Below are positions 16,757 to 25,653 of a stretch of 64,000 bases of DNA, in pieces. Numbering within the stretch: the first letter of the stretch is position 1; the number at the start of each line of letters is the position of its first letter. A program made the translations under genes and the position numbers. This DNA comes from Betaproteobacteria bacterium. Lineage in GTDB: Bacteria; Pseudomonadota; Gammaproteobacteria; Burkholderiales; Usitatibacteraceae. Where the stretch lies: the NCBI GenBank assembly GCA_016709665.1, contig JADJMI010000027.1:434001-498000 (forward strand), read 5' to 3'. The notes beneath the pieces were generated by a model. The model was not told the origin of the DNA. It did not search any database and saw only the letters and a list, made by a program, of their open reading frames with translations.

Positions 16757-17724
16757 GTCGATTGCCCGTCGGGAAATTGGGCCGCGCGGAAGGCTTCCAG
16801 TTCCTTCGGCAGCGGGGAGCGGACCTGCACGCGCTCGCCCGTGGCCGGATGGTCGAAGGCGATCGAGGCCGCGTGCAGGAACATGCGCCTCAGGCCGCGC
16901 TTGCGGAGCACGCGGTTCAGCTCGAAGTCGCCGTACTTGTCGTCGCCCAGGATCGGGTGGCCGATGTGGTTCAGGTGAGCCCGGATCTGGTGCGTGCGCC
17001 CGGTGAGGAGCTCGGCCTCGAGCAGGCTGAACTCGTCGTTGCGGGCGAGGCGGCGGAAGACGGTCTGCGCGGCCTGCCCTTCGCGATCGTCGATGGCCAC
17101 CCGCTTCTCGTTGGCCGAATTCGCATACTTCCGCAGGCCGGCGTCCACGAGGCGTTTCAGGTCGCGCACGCGGCCCACCACGGCGGCGAGATAGCGCTTG
17201 TCCATGGCGCGCTCGCGCAGGTCCTCGTGCAGGGCGGTGAGCGCCGAGCGGCGCTTGGCGATGAGAAGTACGCCCGAAGTCTCGCGATCGAGCCGGTGCA
17301 CCAGTTCGAGAAAGCGCGCGTCCGGCCGGCCCGCGCGTATCCGTTCGATCGCCCCGTGGGATACGCCGCTGCCGCCGTGTACCGCGAGGCCCGCCGGCTT
17401 GTCCACGGCGAGGATGTAATCGTCCTCGAACAGCACCGGCAGTTCGAGCGCCGCCGCCGGGGCCGGGCCCGCCTCGCGTTCGGCCACGCGGATGGGCGGC
17501 ACGCGGATGCGGTCGCCGATCGCGAGTCGGTGCGAGGCGGCCACGCGGCCGCTGTTCACGCGCACTTCGCCGCTGCGCACGATGCGGTAGACGTGGCTCT
17601 TGGGAACGCCCTTCAGGCGCGCGACCAGGAAGTTGTCGAGGCGCTGGCCCTCACCGGACTCGTCGACCTCGATCCAGCTCACGGCCGGGCCGGGCGAATC
17701 GGGTGCTTTGCCTTCGACCCCCAT
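16753..17724 (-). CDS. rluC: 23S rRNA pseudouridine synthase RluC
   Basis: A 323-residue RluA-family synthase. An S4 RNA-binding domain (about 25-85, QRLDNFLVARLKGVPKSHVYRIVRSG) precedes the catalytic domain. The catalytic aspartate is in VHRLDRETSGVLLIAK. TGRTHQIRAHLNHIGHPILGD is the C-terminal signature. RluC pseudouridylates 955, 2504 and 2580 of 23S rRNA in E. coli. The divergent position beside rne is the same as in E. coli, which favours RluC over RluA or RluD. It heads the rluC-gph-Rieske-sppA operon. Confidence 0.9.
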   Translation of the reverse strand: MGVEGKAPDSPGPAVSWIEVDESGEGQRLDNFLVARLKGVPKSHVYRIVRSGEVRVNSGRVAASHRLAIGDRIRVPPIRVAEREAGPAPAAALELPVLFEDDYILAVDKPAGLAVHGGSGVSHGAIERIRAGRPDARFLELVHRLDRETSGVLLIAKRRSALTALHEDLRERAMDKRYLAAVVGRVRDLKRLVDAGLRKYANSANEKRVAIDDREGQAAQTVFRRLARNDEFSLLEAELLTGRTHQIRAHLNHIGHPILGDDKYGDFELNRVLRKRGLRRMFLHAASIAFDHPATGERVQVRSPLPKELEAFRAAQFPDGQST

Positions 17725-17736
17725 GGGCGCTATACT
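17708..17736 (+). promoter_or_regulatory. Putative sigma70 promoter of rne
   Basis: TTGCCT (17708-17713) and TATACT (17731-17736) lie 17 nt apart on the plus strand, with the -35 box inside the start of rluC. The expected transcript start is near 17743, which gives rne a 5' leader of about 355 nt. No better promoter is seen closer to rne. Confidence 0.55.
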
Positions 17737-18097
17737 GTTTATGTCGTTGATTTGAAAGCCTCGCGCGGGACACCGCCCCGGGGTTGCGCTGTAGAGCGCC
17801 CGAATCAGGCGATTCGCACCGGGTGCCGCGAAAGGCCCCGTAGCCGGTTAACTTCGCTCGCCGGCCAAGCCAAGCAGCGATGGTAAACGAATTGACGCGC
17901 TCGATTTCACGCACAAGATTCCGGTACGCCGCCCCCACGCAGTCCCGCGGCGTTCCCCAAGACCAGTCTCCCTTCAGCGACATCGCCCCTTCACTCGCAC
18001 GCACGTGATGCAGTCAAGTTTCGATTCCTGACGAGCCTTGTCCGGGCCTCCCAGAACGGGCCCTCTTCCGTGTTTCGAGCGCGGGAGAAAGAAGACC
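17725..18097 (+). promoter_or_regulatory. rne: Long rne leader / rluC-rne intergenic region
   Basis: This 373-nt region has no credible gene. It separates the divergent rluC and rne. It contains the -10 box of the putative rne promoter, and its last part has a GGGAGAAAGAAG purine-rich ribosome binding site before the rne ATG. In E. coli the 361-nt rne leader folds into stems that RNase E itself uses for autoregulation. The similar length here suggests the same strategy; I did not fold the RNA. Confidence 0.5.
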
Positions 18098-21000
18098 ATG
18101 AAACGCATGCTTTTCAATGCGACCCAGGCGGAGGAACTCCGGGTCGCCATCGTCGATGGCCAGAAGCTCATCGACCTCGACATCGAATCGGCCGGCAAGG
18201 AACAGCGCAAGAGCAACATCTACAAGGGTGTCATCACCCGCGTGGAGCCCTCGCTCGAGGCGGCCTTCGTCGACTACGGCGCCGAGCGCCACGGGTTCCT
18301 CCCGTTCAAGGAAATCGCCAAGCAGTTCATGGTCAACGACGACGGCGAGTACGGCCGCGCGAAGATGTCCACGCACCTGCGCGTCGGCCAGGAGATGATC
18401 GTCCAGGTCGACAAGGACGAGCGCGGCAACAAGGGCGCCGCCCTCACCACCTACGTCTCGCTCGCCGGCCGCTATCTCGTCCTCATGCCCAACAATCCGC
18501 GCGGCGGTGGGGTTTCGAGGAGGATCGAAGGCGAGGACCGCAACGAGCTTCGCGAGGTCATGGACCAGCTGCAGGTCCCGGACGGCATGAGCCTCATCGC
18601 GCGCACGGCCGGCATCGGCCGCACGCTCGAGGAGATGCAGTGGGACCTCAACTACCTCCTCCAGCTCTGGGGCGCCATCGAGGGCGCGGCGCGCGACGAG
18701 AAGGGCCCGTGCCTCATCTACCTGGAATCGAGCCTGGTCGTGCGCGCCATCCGCGACCTGTTCCAGCCCGACATCGGCGAGATCCTCGTCGACACGCCGC
18801 ACATCCACGAGCAGGCCCTCGCGTTCATGAGCACGGTGATGCCGGCCAACGTGAACAAGGTGAAGCTCTACCGCGACGACGTGCCGCTCTTCTCGCGCTT
18901 CCAGATCGAGCACCAGATCGAGAGCGCCTACCGCCGCGACGTGACGCTGCCCGCCGGCGGCGCCATCGTGATCGACCACACGGAGGCCCTGGTCTCGGTC
19001 GACGTGAACTCGGCCCGCGCCACCCGCGGCCACGACATCGAGCAGACGGCGTTCAACACGAACCTGGAGGCCGCCGAGGAGATCGCCCGCCAGCTGCGCC
19101 TTCGCGACCTGGGCGGCCTCATCGTGATCGACTTCATCGACATGGAGAGCGCCAAGAACCAGCGCGAGGTGGAGAACCGCCTTCGCGATGCCCTGCGTCA
19201 CGACCGAGCCCGGGTGCAGGTCGGCAAGATCTCGCGCTTCGGCCTGCTGGAGCTGTCGCGCCAGCGCCTCCAGCCCTCGCTGGAAGAGACGACGCATTCG
19301 GCCTGCCCGCGTTGCCACGGCACGGGCTTCATCCGCGACACCGCCTCCACGGCCCTGCACGTGCTGCGCATCCTGCAGGAAGAGGCCATGAAGGAGAACA
19401 CCGCCGCGATGCGCGTGCAGGTGCCCGTCGACGTCGGCACGTACCTGCTCAACGAGAAGCGCTCGGAGATCATCAAGATCGAGGCGCGCTTCAAGGCGGG
19501 CGTGATCCTCATCCCGAACCCGGCCCTCGAGACGCCCAACTACCACATCGAGCGCCTGCGCCACGACTCTCCCCTGCTGGATGCGATGGTGCCCAGCTAC
19601 GAGATGGTCGGCGTACCGGTCGAAGAGGAAGACGACGACAAGCGGCGCAACCCGCGCGGCGGCGCCAAGAAGGAAGACGACAAGCCGGCTGCGCGCCCCG
19701 AGCCCCTGGTGAAGGGCATCACGCCCGACCAGCCTGCCCCGGCGCCAAGCCCGGAGCCGGTCGTGGCCGCGATGCCCGTGGCCGTTGCGGCGAGCGCTCC
19801 GGCGCCTGCGGCCGCGCAAACTCCCGGTCTCATCGACAAGATCTTCGGCTGGTTCCGGAAATCCGAGCCCGCCCCGGCACCAGCCCCAGCGCTGGCCGCG
19901 GCCGCCGAGGCCAAGCCCGCTGACGGGCTCATCCGGCGCGAGCGCGAAGGCCGCGGTGACGGTCGTCGCGGCGAGGGCCGCGGTGACGGGCGCCGAGGTG
20001 AAGGACGCCGCGGCGAAGGGCGCAATGCCGAAGGTCGCGGCGGGGAAGGCCGTGGCGATGGACGTCGTGGCGAAGGACGCGGTGGCGAAGGACGCACCGA
20101 AGGACGTGGTGGCGAAGGACGCGGCGAAGGACGTGGTGGCGAAGGACGCGGCGAAGGACGTGGTGGTGAAGGGCGCGGCGAAGGACGTCGTGGCGGTGGC
20201 CGTGGTGGCGAAGGCCGTGGTGGCGAAGGCCGTCGCGGCGAAAGTCGTGGAGGCGAAGGCAGGCAGGAGGATCGCCCGCCTCGCGAGGAGCAGGCCGGAG
20301 AGCGCGCCGAAAGCCGCGAACCCCGTGAGCCCCGTGAGCCCCGCGAGGCTCGCGAGCCGAGAGAAGGCCGCGAAGGTCGCGAGCCGAGAGAAGGTCGCGA
20401 ATCCCGCGAGCCGCGCGAAGGTCGTGGCGAAGGTCGTGGCGAAGGACGCCGCGACGGCCGCCCGCCACGCGAGGAAATCCAGGGCGCCGGCGCCGCCGAG
20501 CCCGTGGCCGCACTGACGGCGCACCCGCCGGGCGGCGAACTCGCCGAGGGCGGCGCCGATGGAGAAGGCGGTCGTCGCCGCCGTCGTCGTGGCCGCGGTG
20601 GCCGGGGCGGCGAACGAGCCGAGCGCGGCGATCGTCCGGAAGAAGGCGGTCGCGAGGAACCTTCGGCCGCCCCGACATCCGGCGAGGCGCAATCCCACCT
20701 TTCCTTCGAAAGCGAGGACGCTCCGGTTCGCGTCGAGGCCGAGCAGGCCCCGGCCCGCTCCGCGCCCCGCGAGGAACCGGTGGCACGCCAGGAAGAGCCG
20801 GTCTCCGCGCCCGCTCCCCAGCCGGTGCAGTCGGTCCATGCCACGCCCGAACCCGCCGTCGAAGTGACGCCGCTGCCGCATGCGCCGCAGGTCATCGCGT
20901 CGTTCGCGCCGCCACCGGCCACTTTCCAGGTGGTGAGCGAGCATGACGCGGCGGCCGAACCCGCCCGCCCGGTGCGTCGCCGGCCCCGCGACGCGGCCCC

Positions 21001-21190
21001 GCTGCCGAGCGAGCCGCTGCAGCTCGTCGAGACCGCGGCCGAGAAGGCGGCGCGTATCGCCGCCGCCGTGCCGGAGGAAGAAGCGCCCCGGCGCACCAAG
21101 CCGCGCCGCCGTCGCAGCGTCGAGATCCCGAACGAGCCGCTGCAGCTCGTCGAGACCGCCGCCGACAAGGGCCCGCCGCCCCAGGCCTGA
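18098..21190 (+). CDS. rne: Ribonuclease E
   Basis: A 1030-residue endoribonuclease that processes rRNA and tRNA and starts mRNA decay. It begins MKRMLFNATQAEELRVAIVD. The S1 domain covers about 38-125. The magnesium aspartates are D302 (SVDVNSARATRG) and D345 (VIDFIDM). The zinc-link cysteines C403 and C406 are in CPRCHGTG, essentially at the E. coli positions. Beyond about 520 the protein is a disordered scaffold: an Ala/Pro linker, a long Gly-Glu-Arg repeat (about 617-730), Arg-Glu-Pro repeats to about 790, and two copies of an EPLQLVETAA motif at the C-terminus. The repeats resemble the arginine-rich RNA-binding parts of E. coli RNase E, but no RhlB or enolase site is recognisable. Confidence 0.95.
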   Translation: MKRMLFNATQAEELRVAIVDGQKLIDLDIESAGKEQRKSNIYKGVITRVEPSLEAAFVDYGAERHGFLPFKEIAKQFMVNDDGEYGRAKMSTHLRVGQEMIVQVDKDERGNKGAALTTYVSLAGRYLVLMPNNPRGGGVSRRIEGEDRNELREVMDQLQVPDGMSLIARTAGIGRTLEEMQWDLNYLLQLWGAIEGAARDEKGPCLIYLESSLVVRAIRDLFQPDIGEILVDTPHIHEQALAFMSTVMPANVNKVKLYRDDVPLFSRFQIEHQIESAYRRDVTLPAGGAIVIDHTEALVSVDVNSARATRGHDIEQTAFNTNLEAAEEIARQLRLRDLGGLIVIDFIDMESAKNQREVENRLRDALRHDRARVQVGKISRFGLLELSRQRLQPSLEETTHSACPRCHGTGFIRDTASTALHVLRILQEEAMKENTAAMRVQVPVDVGTYLLNEKRSEIIKIEARFKAGVILIPNPALETPNYHIERLRHDSPLLDAMVPSYEMVGVPVEEEDDDKRRNPRGGAKKEDDKPAARPEPLVKGITPDQPAPAPSPEPVVAAMPVAVAASAPAPAAAQTPGLIDKIFGWFRKSEPAPAPAPALAAAAEAKPADGLIRREREGRGDGRRGEGRGDGRRGEGRRGEGRNAEGRGGEGRGDGRRGEGRGGEGRTEGRGGEGRGEGRGGEGRGEGRGGEGRGEGRRGGGRGGEGRGGEGRRGESRGGEGRQEDRPPREEQAGERAESREPREPREPREAREPREGREGREPREGRESREPREGRGEGRGEGRRDGRPPREEIQGAGAAEPVAALTAHPPGGELAEGGADGEGGRRRRRRGRGGRGGERAERGDRPEEGGREEPSAAPTSGEAQSHLSFESEDAPVRVEAEQAPARSAPREEPVARQEEPVSAPAPQPVQSVHATPEPAVEVTPLPHAPQVIASFAPPPATFQVVSEHDAAAEPARPVRRRPRDAAPLPSEPLQLVETAAEKAARIAAAVPEEEAPRRTKPRRRRSVEIPNEPLQLVETAADKGPPPQA
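19945..20285 (+). repeat. Tandem GEGRRGEGRG-type repeat within rne
   Basis: The DNA here is a degenerate tandem repeat of 9-12 nt units such as ggcgaaggacgt with variants. It encodes about 110 residues almost entirely of Gly, Glu and Arg, with Asp interspersed. A related Arg-Glu-Pro repeat continues to about 20470. Length variation between strains is likely. Confidence 0.85.
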
Positions 21191-21194
21191 CGCC

Positions 21195-21797
21195 ATGCCC
21201 GCACCGATCGAGTTCTGGTTCGACTTCACCTCGCCGTACGGGTACGTCGCGTCGGAACTCGTCGATGCGCTCGCCGCGCGCCACGGGCGCACGGTGCGTT
21301 GGCGCCCCATCCTGCTCGGGCCCATCTTCAAGGTGGTGGGCACCGGCCCGCTCACGCAGATCCCGCTCAAGGGCGAATACTCGAGGCACGATTTCGCCCG
21401 CACGGCGCGCTACCACCAGGTGGCCTTCCGCCTGCCGGAGAAGTTTCCGGTGGGTTCGCAGGTCGCCGCGCGCGCGTTCTATTTCATCGACGACTCGGAT
21501 CCCGCACTCGCCGCCGGATTCGCCAGGCGCGTGTTCCGGGCGTACTTCGCCGAGGGCCGCGACATCTCGGATCCGGCCGTGGTGATGGAAGCGGCCGCGG
21601 CATCCGGCGCGGATGTCCCCGCGCTCACGCAAGGCCTCGCCGGCGATGCCATCAAGGAGCGCCTGAAGGCCGAAGTCGAGAACGCCATGAAGGCCGGCAT
21701 CTTCGGCTCGCCGTGGTTCGTGGCGGACGGCGAGCCCTTCTGGGGCGTGGACCGCCTTCCGATGCTCGAGGAATGGATCTCGCGCGGCGGGTGGTAG
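21195..21797 (+). CDS. DsbA-like 2-hydroxychromene-2-carboxylate isomerase family protein
   Basis: A 200-residue thioredoxin-fold protein of the DsbA/HCCA isomerase (kappa GST) group. It opens IEFWFDFTSPYGYVASE, the family's glutathione-binding start, with serine instead of a CxxC pair. The C-terminal IFGSPWFVADGEPFWGVDRL contains the cis-proline motif (GSPWF). It starts 4 nt after the rne stop, so it may share the rne transcript. Known members isomerise aromatic ring-cleavage products using glutathione. No aromatic catabolism genes are nearby, so the substrate is open. Confidence 0.8.
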   Translation: MPAPIEFWFDFTSPYGYVASELVDALAARHGRTVRWRPILLGPIFKVVGTGPLTQIPLKGEYSRHDFARTARYHQVAFRLPEKFPVGSQVAARAFYFIDDSDPALAAGFARRVFRAYFAEGRDISDPAVVMEAAAASGADVPALTQGLAGDAIKERLKAEVENAMKAGIFGSPWFVADGEPFWGVDRLPMLEEWISRGGW

Positions 21798-21801
21798 CGT
21801 C

Positions 21802-24800
21802 CTAGCGGCCCGGGGCCGGGTACGGCATCGGCCCGGGCATCTTCATCGGGTCCTTCGCGAGCGATTCCTTCAGCAGCGCGAGCGCGCGATCGAGTTGCGC
21901 GTCCTTTCCCTCGAAACTCTCGTGCGGCAGGTTGTCCACGTCGACATCGGGCTCGACGCCGCGCCCCTCGATGAGCCACGCACCGTCCAGGCCGAACTGC
22001 CCCGCTTCGGCGGCGCGGGCGATGCCGCCGTCCGCAAGCCGGTTGCGGTCCGATAGCCACACGCCGGCCCCGGACGTGCGCCGCCCCACGACCGTTCCCA
22101 GGCCCAGGCGCTTGACTCCTTCCGCGAAAGTCTCGCCGTCCGAGTACGTCCCGTGGTCCACGAGCACCACGAGGCGGCCGCGGAAGGCGCTCTGCATGTT
22201 CGGAAAGAGCGCGCCGGCGCGGGTCTGCCAGTAGGCCCAGGCTCGGCGCATGAGCTTTTCGATCACGATGGAGTCGATGCTGCCTCCGCCGTTGCCGCGC
22301 ACGTCGATGACGAGACCCTCGCGGTCCGCGACGGGGTAGAACTCGCGCGCGAAGACCGCGAGGTCGCGCGGCCCCATGGCGCGCAGGTCGATGTAGCCGA
22401 AGCGGCCCCCCGAGACCTGCTCGACCCGGGCGCGCTTCTCCCATTCGCGGTCGGAGCGCTGCAGCAGCGTCTCCTGCGCGGCCGCGACGGGCACCGCGAC
22501 CGCCTGCCGGGGCACTCCATCGCGTCCGCGGATGCCGAGGAGCACCTGCTTCCCGGCGCGATCGCGCAGCAGCACCGAAATGTCCGGGACGTCCTTCACC
22601 GCACGCCCGTCGACGGAAACGATCGTCTCGCCGGCCATCGCGGCCACCTCGGGCCTGGCGAGCGGCGAGCGCTCGGAGACCCGTTCGGGATCGGTGCGCC
22701 AGATTCGCTCGATGCGGGCGCCTTCGTCCGTCCGGACGAAGCGCGCCCCGAGGAACGCGGGTGCCACGGCATCCTCGCCGCGGCGCACGTCGCCGGCACC
22801 GACCTGCGAATGCAGCGTCGAGACCTCGCCGATCATCTGCCCCATCAGGTCGGCAAGCTCCTGCCTGTCCGTCACCCGCTCGAGGAGCGGCTCGTACTTG
22901 CGCCGCACGGCGGGCCAGTCGGTGCCGCCCATCGCGCGGTCGTAGAAGTGGTCCCGGTGCATGCGCCAGGCGTCGGCGAACATCTGGCGCCACTCGTCCT
23001 TGGGCGATACCGGAAATTGCCAGTCGCCCAGCCTCACCTGGAACCTCGCCAGTTCCGCCGGGGGCTTGGGCGCCGCATCCACCAGGTAGAGGTCCCCGGC
23101 GCCCGCGCCAGGCGCAACCCACTTGCGCACGAGGAGCTTGCGACCGTCGGCCGACAGCGCGAACTCGCGCACGTCCGCCAGGAAGGTCTCCGGCGGCACG
23201 CCGAGATTGTCGAGCGCGGCCGAGCGCAGGACGCCCTTGCCTTCCGTCGAGCCATCCGTCTCCAGCCACCACAGGCGCTTGCCGTTCGTGGCGATCGCCG
23301 CGAGATTGCCCGCCGGCAGCGGGGCTTCGAAAAGGCGCCCGGCGAGCCCCTCCCAGGCGATGGCCGGCACCTTCGGGTTGCCGGGCGCTGCCCGTGCGGC
23401 GGCTTCATCCTGCGTGGCGGCCTTCGCGTCGCTGCCCTCCTTTGCGGGCTTGGAGGCCGGTGGCCCGGCCGGCTTGGCGCCCTCCAGTTCGTCCTTCGGC
23501 TGGAAGGGGAAGCGCAGCCCCGGCTGGAGGGCGACAGCGTAGAGCTTGCCGCGCTTGTCGAAGGCCGGTCCCATGTTGCGATCGCCCCACGGGTTTCCCG
23601 GCTGCGCCACGAGCGTCCGGTCGCCGACGAACCAGAGCCACTGGCCGTCCGGGGAAAAGGCCGGCGAGCGGGCCGGATAGCGCGCGCTGGTCACGTCCAC
23701 GCGCGTGCGGTCGGCGCGGCGATACAGGGCGATTCGGCCCGTACCGCGCGCGCCGGGTTCGTCCACCTCGGCGGCGATGGCGGTCGAATCGGGCGACCAG
23801 GTCACGTTCCGGAAAGCGTCGTCGCCCGCGCCTTTCACCTCGTCGAGCAACTGGGTCTTGCCCGAGGCGATCTCCGTGAGCCAGAGGCGCGCGCGGATGT
23901 CCGCGTGGACCGCCCAGCGGCCGTCGGGAGATGGCACCGCGAACCAGCGCTGTGCGTCGCCGCCGCGGGTGAGTTGTCGCCCGGGGCCGCTGCCGTCGGC
24001 CGGAAAGAGCCACAGCTCGAACTCGCCGCTCGCATCGGAAAGCGCCAGCACGTGGCGGCCGTCGGGCATCAGCCTCGCGCCGCGGGCACGGCTGGCCGGC
24101 GGCAGCGCGATGTCGACGCGCCGGAGCGTTCCCGTGCCCGCGGTCACCACGCGGCCCCGCGCCGCGATGGCCACGCGTTCGCCGTTGGCGGAGATCGCCA
24201 TGCCGGTGAAGTGTTCCAGGGGCTTGCGGATCCAGCGCTCGCGCTGCTGGTCGAAATCCGAGGCGAGCGCGATGGGCACCACCCGATCGGCGCCGCTCGA
24301 CAAGTCGAGGAGGCGGATGTCCGCGCCGTGGCGGTAGGCGATGCGGTCGCCGGAAATCGACGGTTCGCGGACCTCGACGTCGCGATGGCTCGTGAGCGGC
24401 TTCGCGTCGCGCCCCCGGGAGTCGACCGACCACAGGTTCATGACGCCGCCGCGGTCCGAAAGCACGATGAGCCGCGGGCCCCAGGGTAGCGGGCGCTGGT
24501 TGCCGCCGTCGGCCTCGGGCGTGAGCCGCTCGGCCTCGGAACCGGCTTTCCCGTCCCACTTCCAGACGGAGGCCATCGCGCCGCCGCGATAGGCACGCAC
24601 GTTGTCGCCGGAAAGCCCCAGGCGGGTGAAGTAAAGGGTGCCGGTCCCGGACCAGGCGCCATCGCTGCCCTGCTCCAGGGGAATGCGGCGCACGGCAAGC
24701 GTCTCGGGGCTCACGGCCGCCAGTTGCCAATCGCGCAACGCCTGGTAGGCCGTCGTCGCGAACATCACTTCCCCCTGCGGCGTCCAGCCGGTCACGGCCA

Positions 24801-25122
24801 CGCGGCCGCCGAGCCACGTGAGCCGCCGGGGCAACCCGCCGGCCGATGGCATCACGTACACCTCCGTCGTCCCTCCGTAAGCCCCCGTGAAGGCGAGATG
24901 CCGGCCATCCGGCGAGAAAGCGGCGTGGGATTCGAGCCCTGCGTGGGTGGTGAGGCGCGAGGCGCGCCCACCCTCGACGCCCACCTGCCACAAGTCGCCC
25001 TCGGCGGTGAACACGATCGTGTCCCCGTGCAGGGCCGGGAAGCGGAAGTAGCCGCCCGAGGCGACGCCCAGGGCGGGGAATGCGAGAAGCAGGATGGCAA
25101 GCAGGTGGCGCATGGATTTCAT
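21802..25122 (-). CDS. Tricorn-type protease (beta-propeller, PDZ, S41 peptidase), exported
   Basis: A 1106-residue periplasmic peptidase. Residues 1-22 form a signal peptide ending near GVASGG. Two beta-propeller regions follow, with TolB-like repeats such as AFSPDGRHLAF and PAFSPDGQWLWFVG. An Ala/Lys-rich linker occurs around 540-570. The core, PDZ and S41 parts occupy about 690-1060. The nucleophile serine lies in HGTYSDGETFAEG (about residue 994), and a VIDVRGNGGGSIDS stretch is typical of S41 enzymes. Archaeal tricorn is a cytosolic peptide-degrading complex; bacterial exported relatives presumably degrade peptides or misfolded proteins in the periplasm. An alternative start is the ATG three codons later. 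It ends 4 nt from the convergent DsbA-like gene. Confidence 0.85.
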   Translation of the reverse strand: MKSMRHLLAILLLAFPALGVASGGYFRFPALHGDTIVFTAEGDLWQVGVEGGRASRLTTHAGLESHAAFSPDGRHLAFTGAYGGTTEVYVMPSAGGLPRRLTWLGGRVAVTGWTPQGEVMFATTAYQALRDWQLAAVSPETLAVRRIPLEQGSDGAWSGTGTLYFTRLGLSGDNVRAYRGGAMASVWKWDGKAGSEAERLTPEADGGNQRPLPWGPRLIVLSDRGGVMNLWSVDSRGRDAKPLTSHRDVEVREPSISGDRIAYRHGADIRLLDLSSGADRVVPIALASDFDQQRERWIRKPLEHFTGMAISANGERVAIAARGRVVTAGTGTLRRVDIALPPASRARGARLMPDGRHVLALSDASGEFELWLFPADGSGPGRQLTRGGDAQRWFAVPSPDGRWAVHADIRARLWLTEIASGKTQLLDEVKGAGDDAFRNVTWSPDSTAIAAEVDEPGARGTGRIALYRRADRTRVDVTSARYPARSPAFSPDGQWLWFVGDRTLVAQPGNPWGDRNMGPAFDKRGKLYAVALQPGLRFPFQPKDELEGAKPAGPPASKPAKEGSDAKAATQDEAAARAAPGNPKVPAIAWEGLAGRLFEAPLPAGNLAAIATNGKRLWWLETDGSTEGKGVLRSAALDNLGVPPETFLADVREFALSADGRKLLVRKWVAPGAGAGDLYLVDAAPKPPAELARFQVRLGDWQFPVSPKDEWRQMFADAWRMHRDHFYDRAMGGTDWPAVRRKYEPLLERVTDRQELADLMGQMIGEVSTLHSQVGAGDVRRGEDAVAPAFLGARFVRTDEGARIERIWRTDPERVSERSPLARPEVAAMAGETIVSVDGRAVKDVPDISVLLRDRAGKQVLLGIRGRDGVPRQAVAVPVAAAQETLLQRSDREWEKRARVEQVSGGRFGYIDLRAMGPRDLAVFAREFYPVADREGLVIDVRGNGGGSIDSIVIEKLMRRAWAYWQTRAGALFPNMQSAFRGRLVVLVDHGTYSDGETFAEGVKRLGLGTVVGRRTSGAGVWLSDRNRLADGGIARAAEAGQFGLDGAWLIEGRGVEPDVDVDNLPHESFEGKDAQLDRALALLKESLAKDPMKMPGPMPYPAPGR

Positions 25123-25149
25123 CGCTCCCGGGTTCGAAGGAAGGTCGAT

Positions 25150-25653
25150 CTAGGTCCGGCCGGCGGCGGGCTTGTCCCCGATGCCCGCGAGCACGGCATC
25201 CAGCAGCCGTTCGCTCGCCTCTTCCACCATGTCGAGCACGGTCTCGAAGCCCTTTGCGCCACCGTAGTAGGGATCGGGCACGTCGAGACCGGGCCAGCGC
25301 GCGGAATGCTCGAGGAAGAGCTCGATGCGCGCATCCGTTTCGGGGGGCGCGATCGCGCCGAGCAGGCGCCGGTGGCCGCGATCCATGGCGAGGATCCAGC
25401 CGAAGTCCGCGAAATCCCGGGAGCCGACCTGCCGGGCGCGCAGCGGTTTCAGGTCGTCGCCGCGGCGAGAAGCATGCTGGATCGAGCGCGGATCCGGCGC
25501 CTCGCCGGCGTGGTAGTCGTGCGTGCCCGCCGAATCGACCCGCAGGCGATCGAGGACGCCGCGCCGCTTCGCCAGGGCGCGGAACACGCCTTCGGCGGTG
25601 GGTGAGCGGCAGATGTTTCCGGTGCAGACGAACAGGACGGATGCTTTCTTCAT
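25150..25653 (-). CDS. Low molecular weight protein tyrosine phosphatase
   Basis: A 167-residue arsenate-reductase-fold phosphatase. The P-loop CTGNICRS lies at residues 10-17 after VLFV. The general acid aspartate is in VPDPYYGGAKGFETVLDMVE. It overlaps the LysR regulator by 4 nt (ATGA), so both genes are probably co-transcribed. No exopolysaccharide genes, the usual targets of Wzb-type enzymes, are close. The ATG at 25653 is chosen from the motif position; the frame runs on upstream through the LysR gene only as a shadow. Confidence 0.9.
   Translation of the reverse strand: MKKASVLFVCTGNICRSPTAEGVFRALAKRRGVLDRLRVDSAGTHDYHAGEAPDPRSIQHASRRGDDLKPLRARQVGSRDFADFGWILAMDRGHRRLLGAIAPPETDARIELFLEHSARWPGLDVPDPYYGGAKGFETVLDMVEEASERLLDAVLAGIGDKPAAGRT

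Noticed and set aside
18014..21403. An open frame of over 1100 codons antisense to rne
   Set aside because: It mirrors the rne frame and consists of low-complexity Thr/Ala/Phe repeats. Long antisense frames are expected at this GC content.
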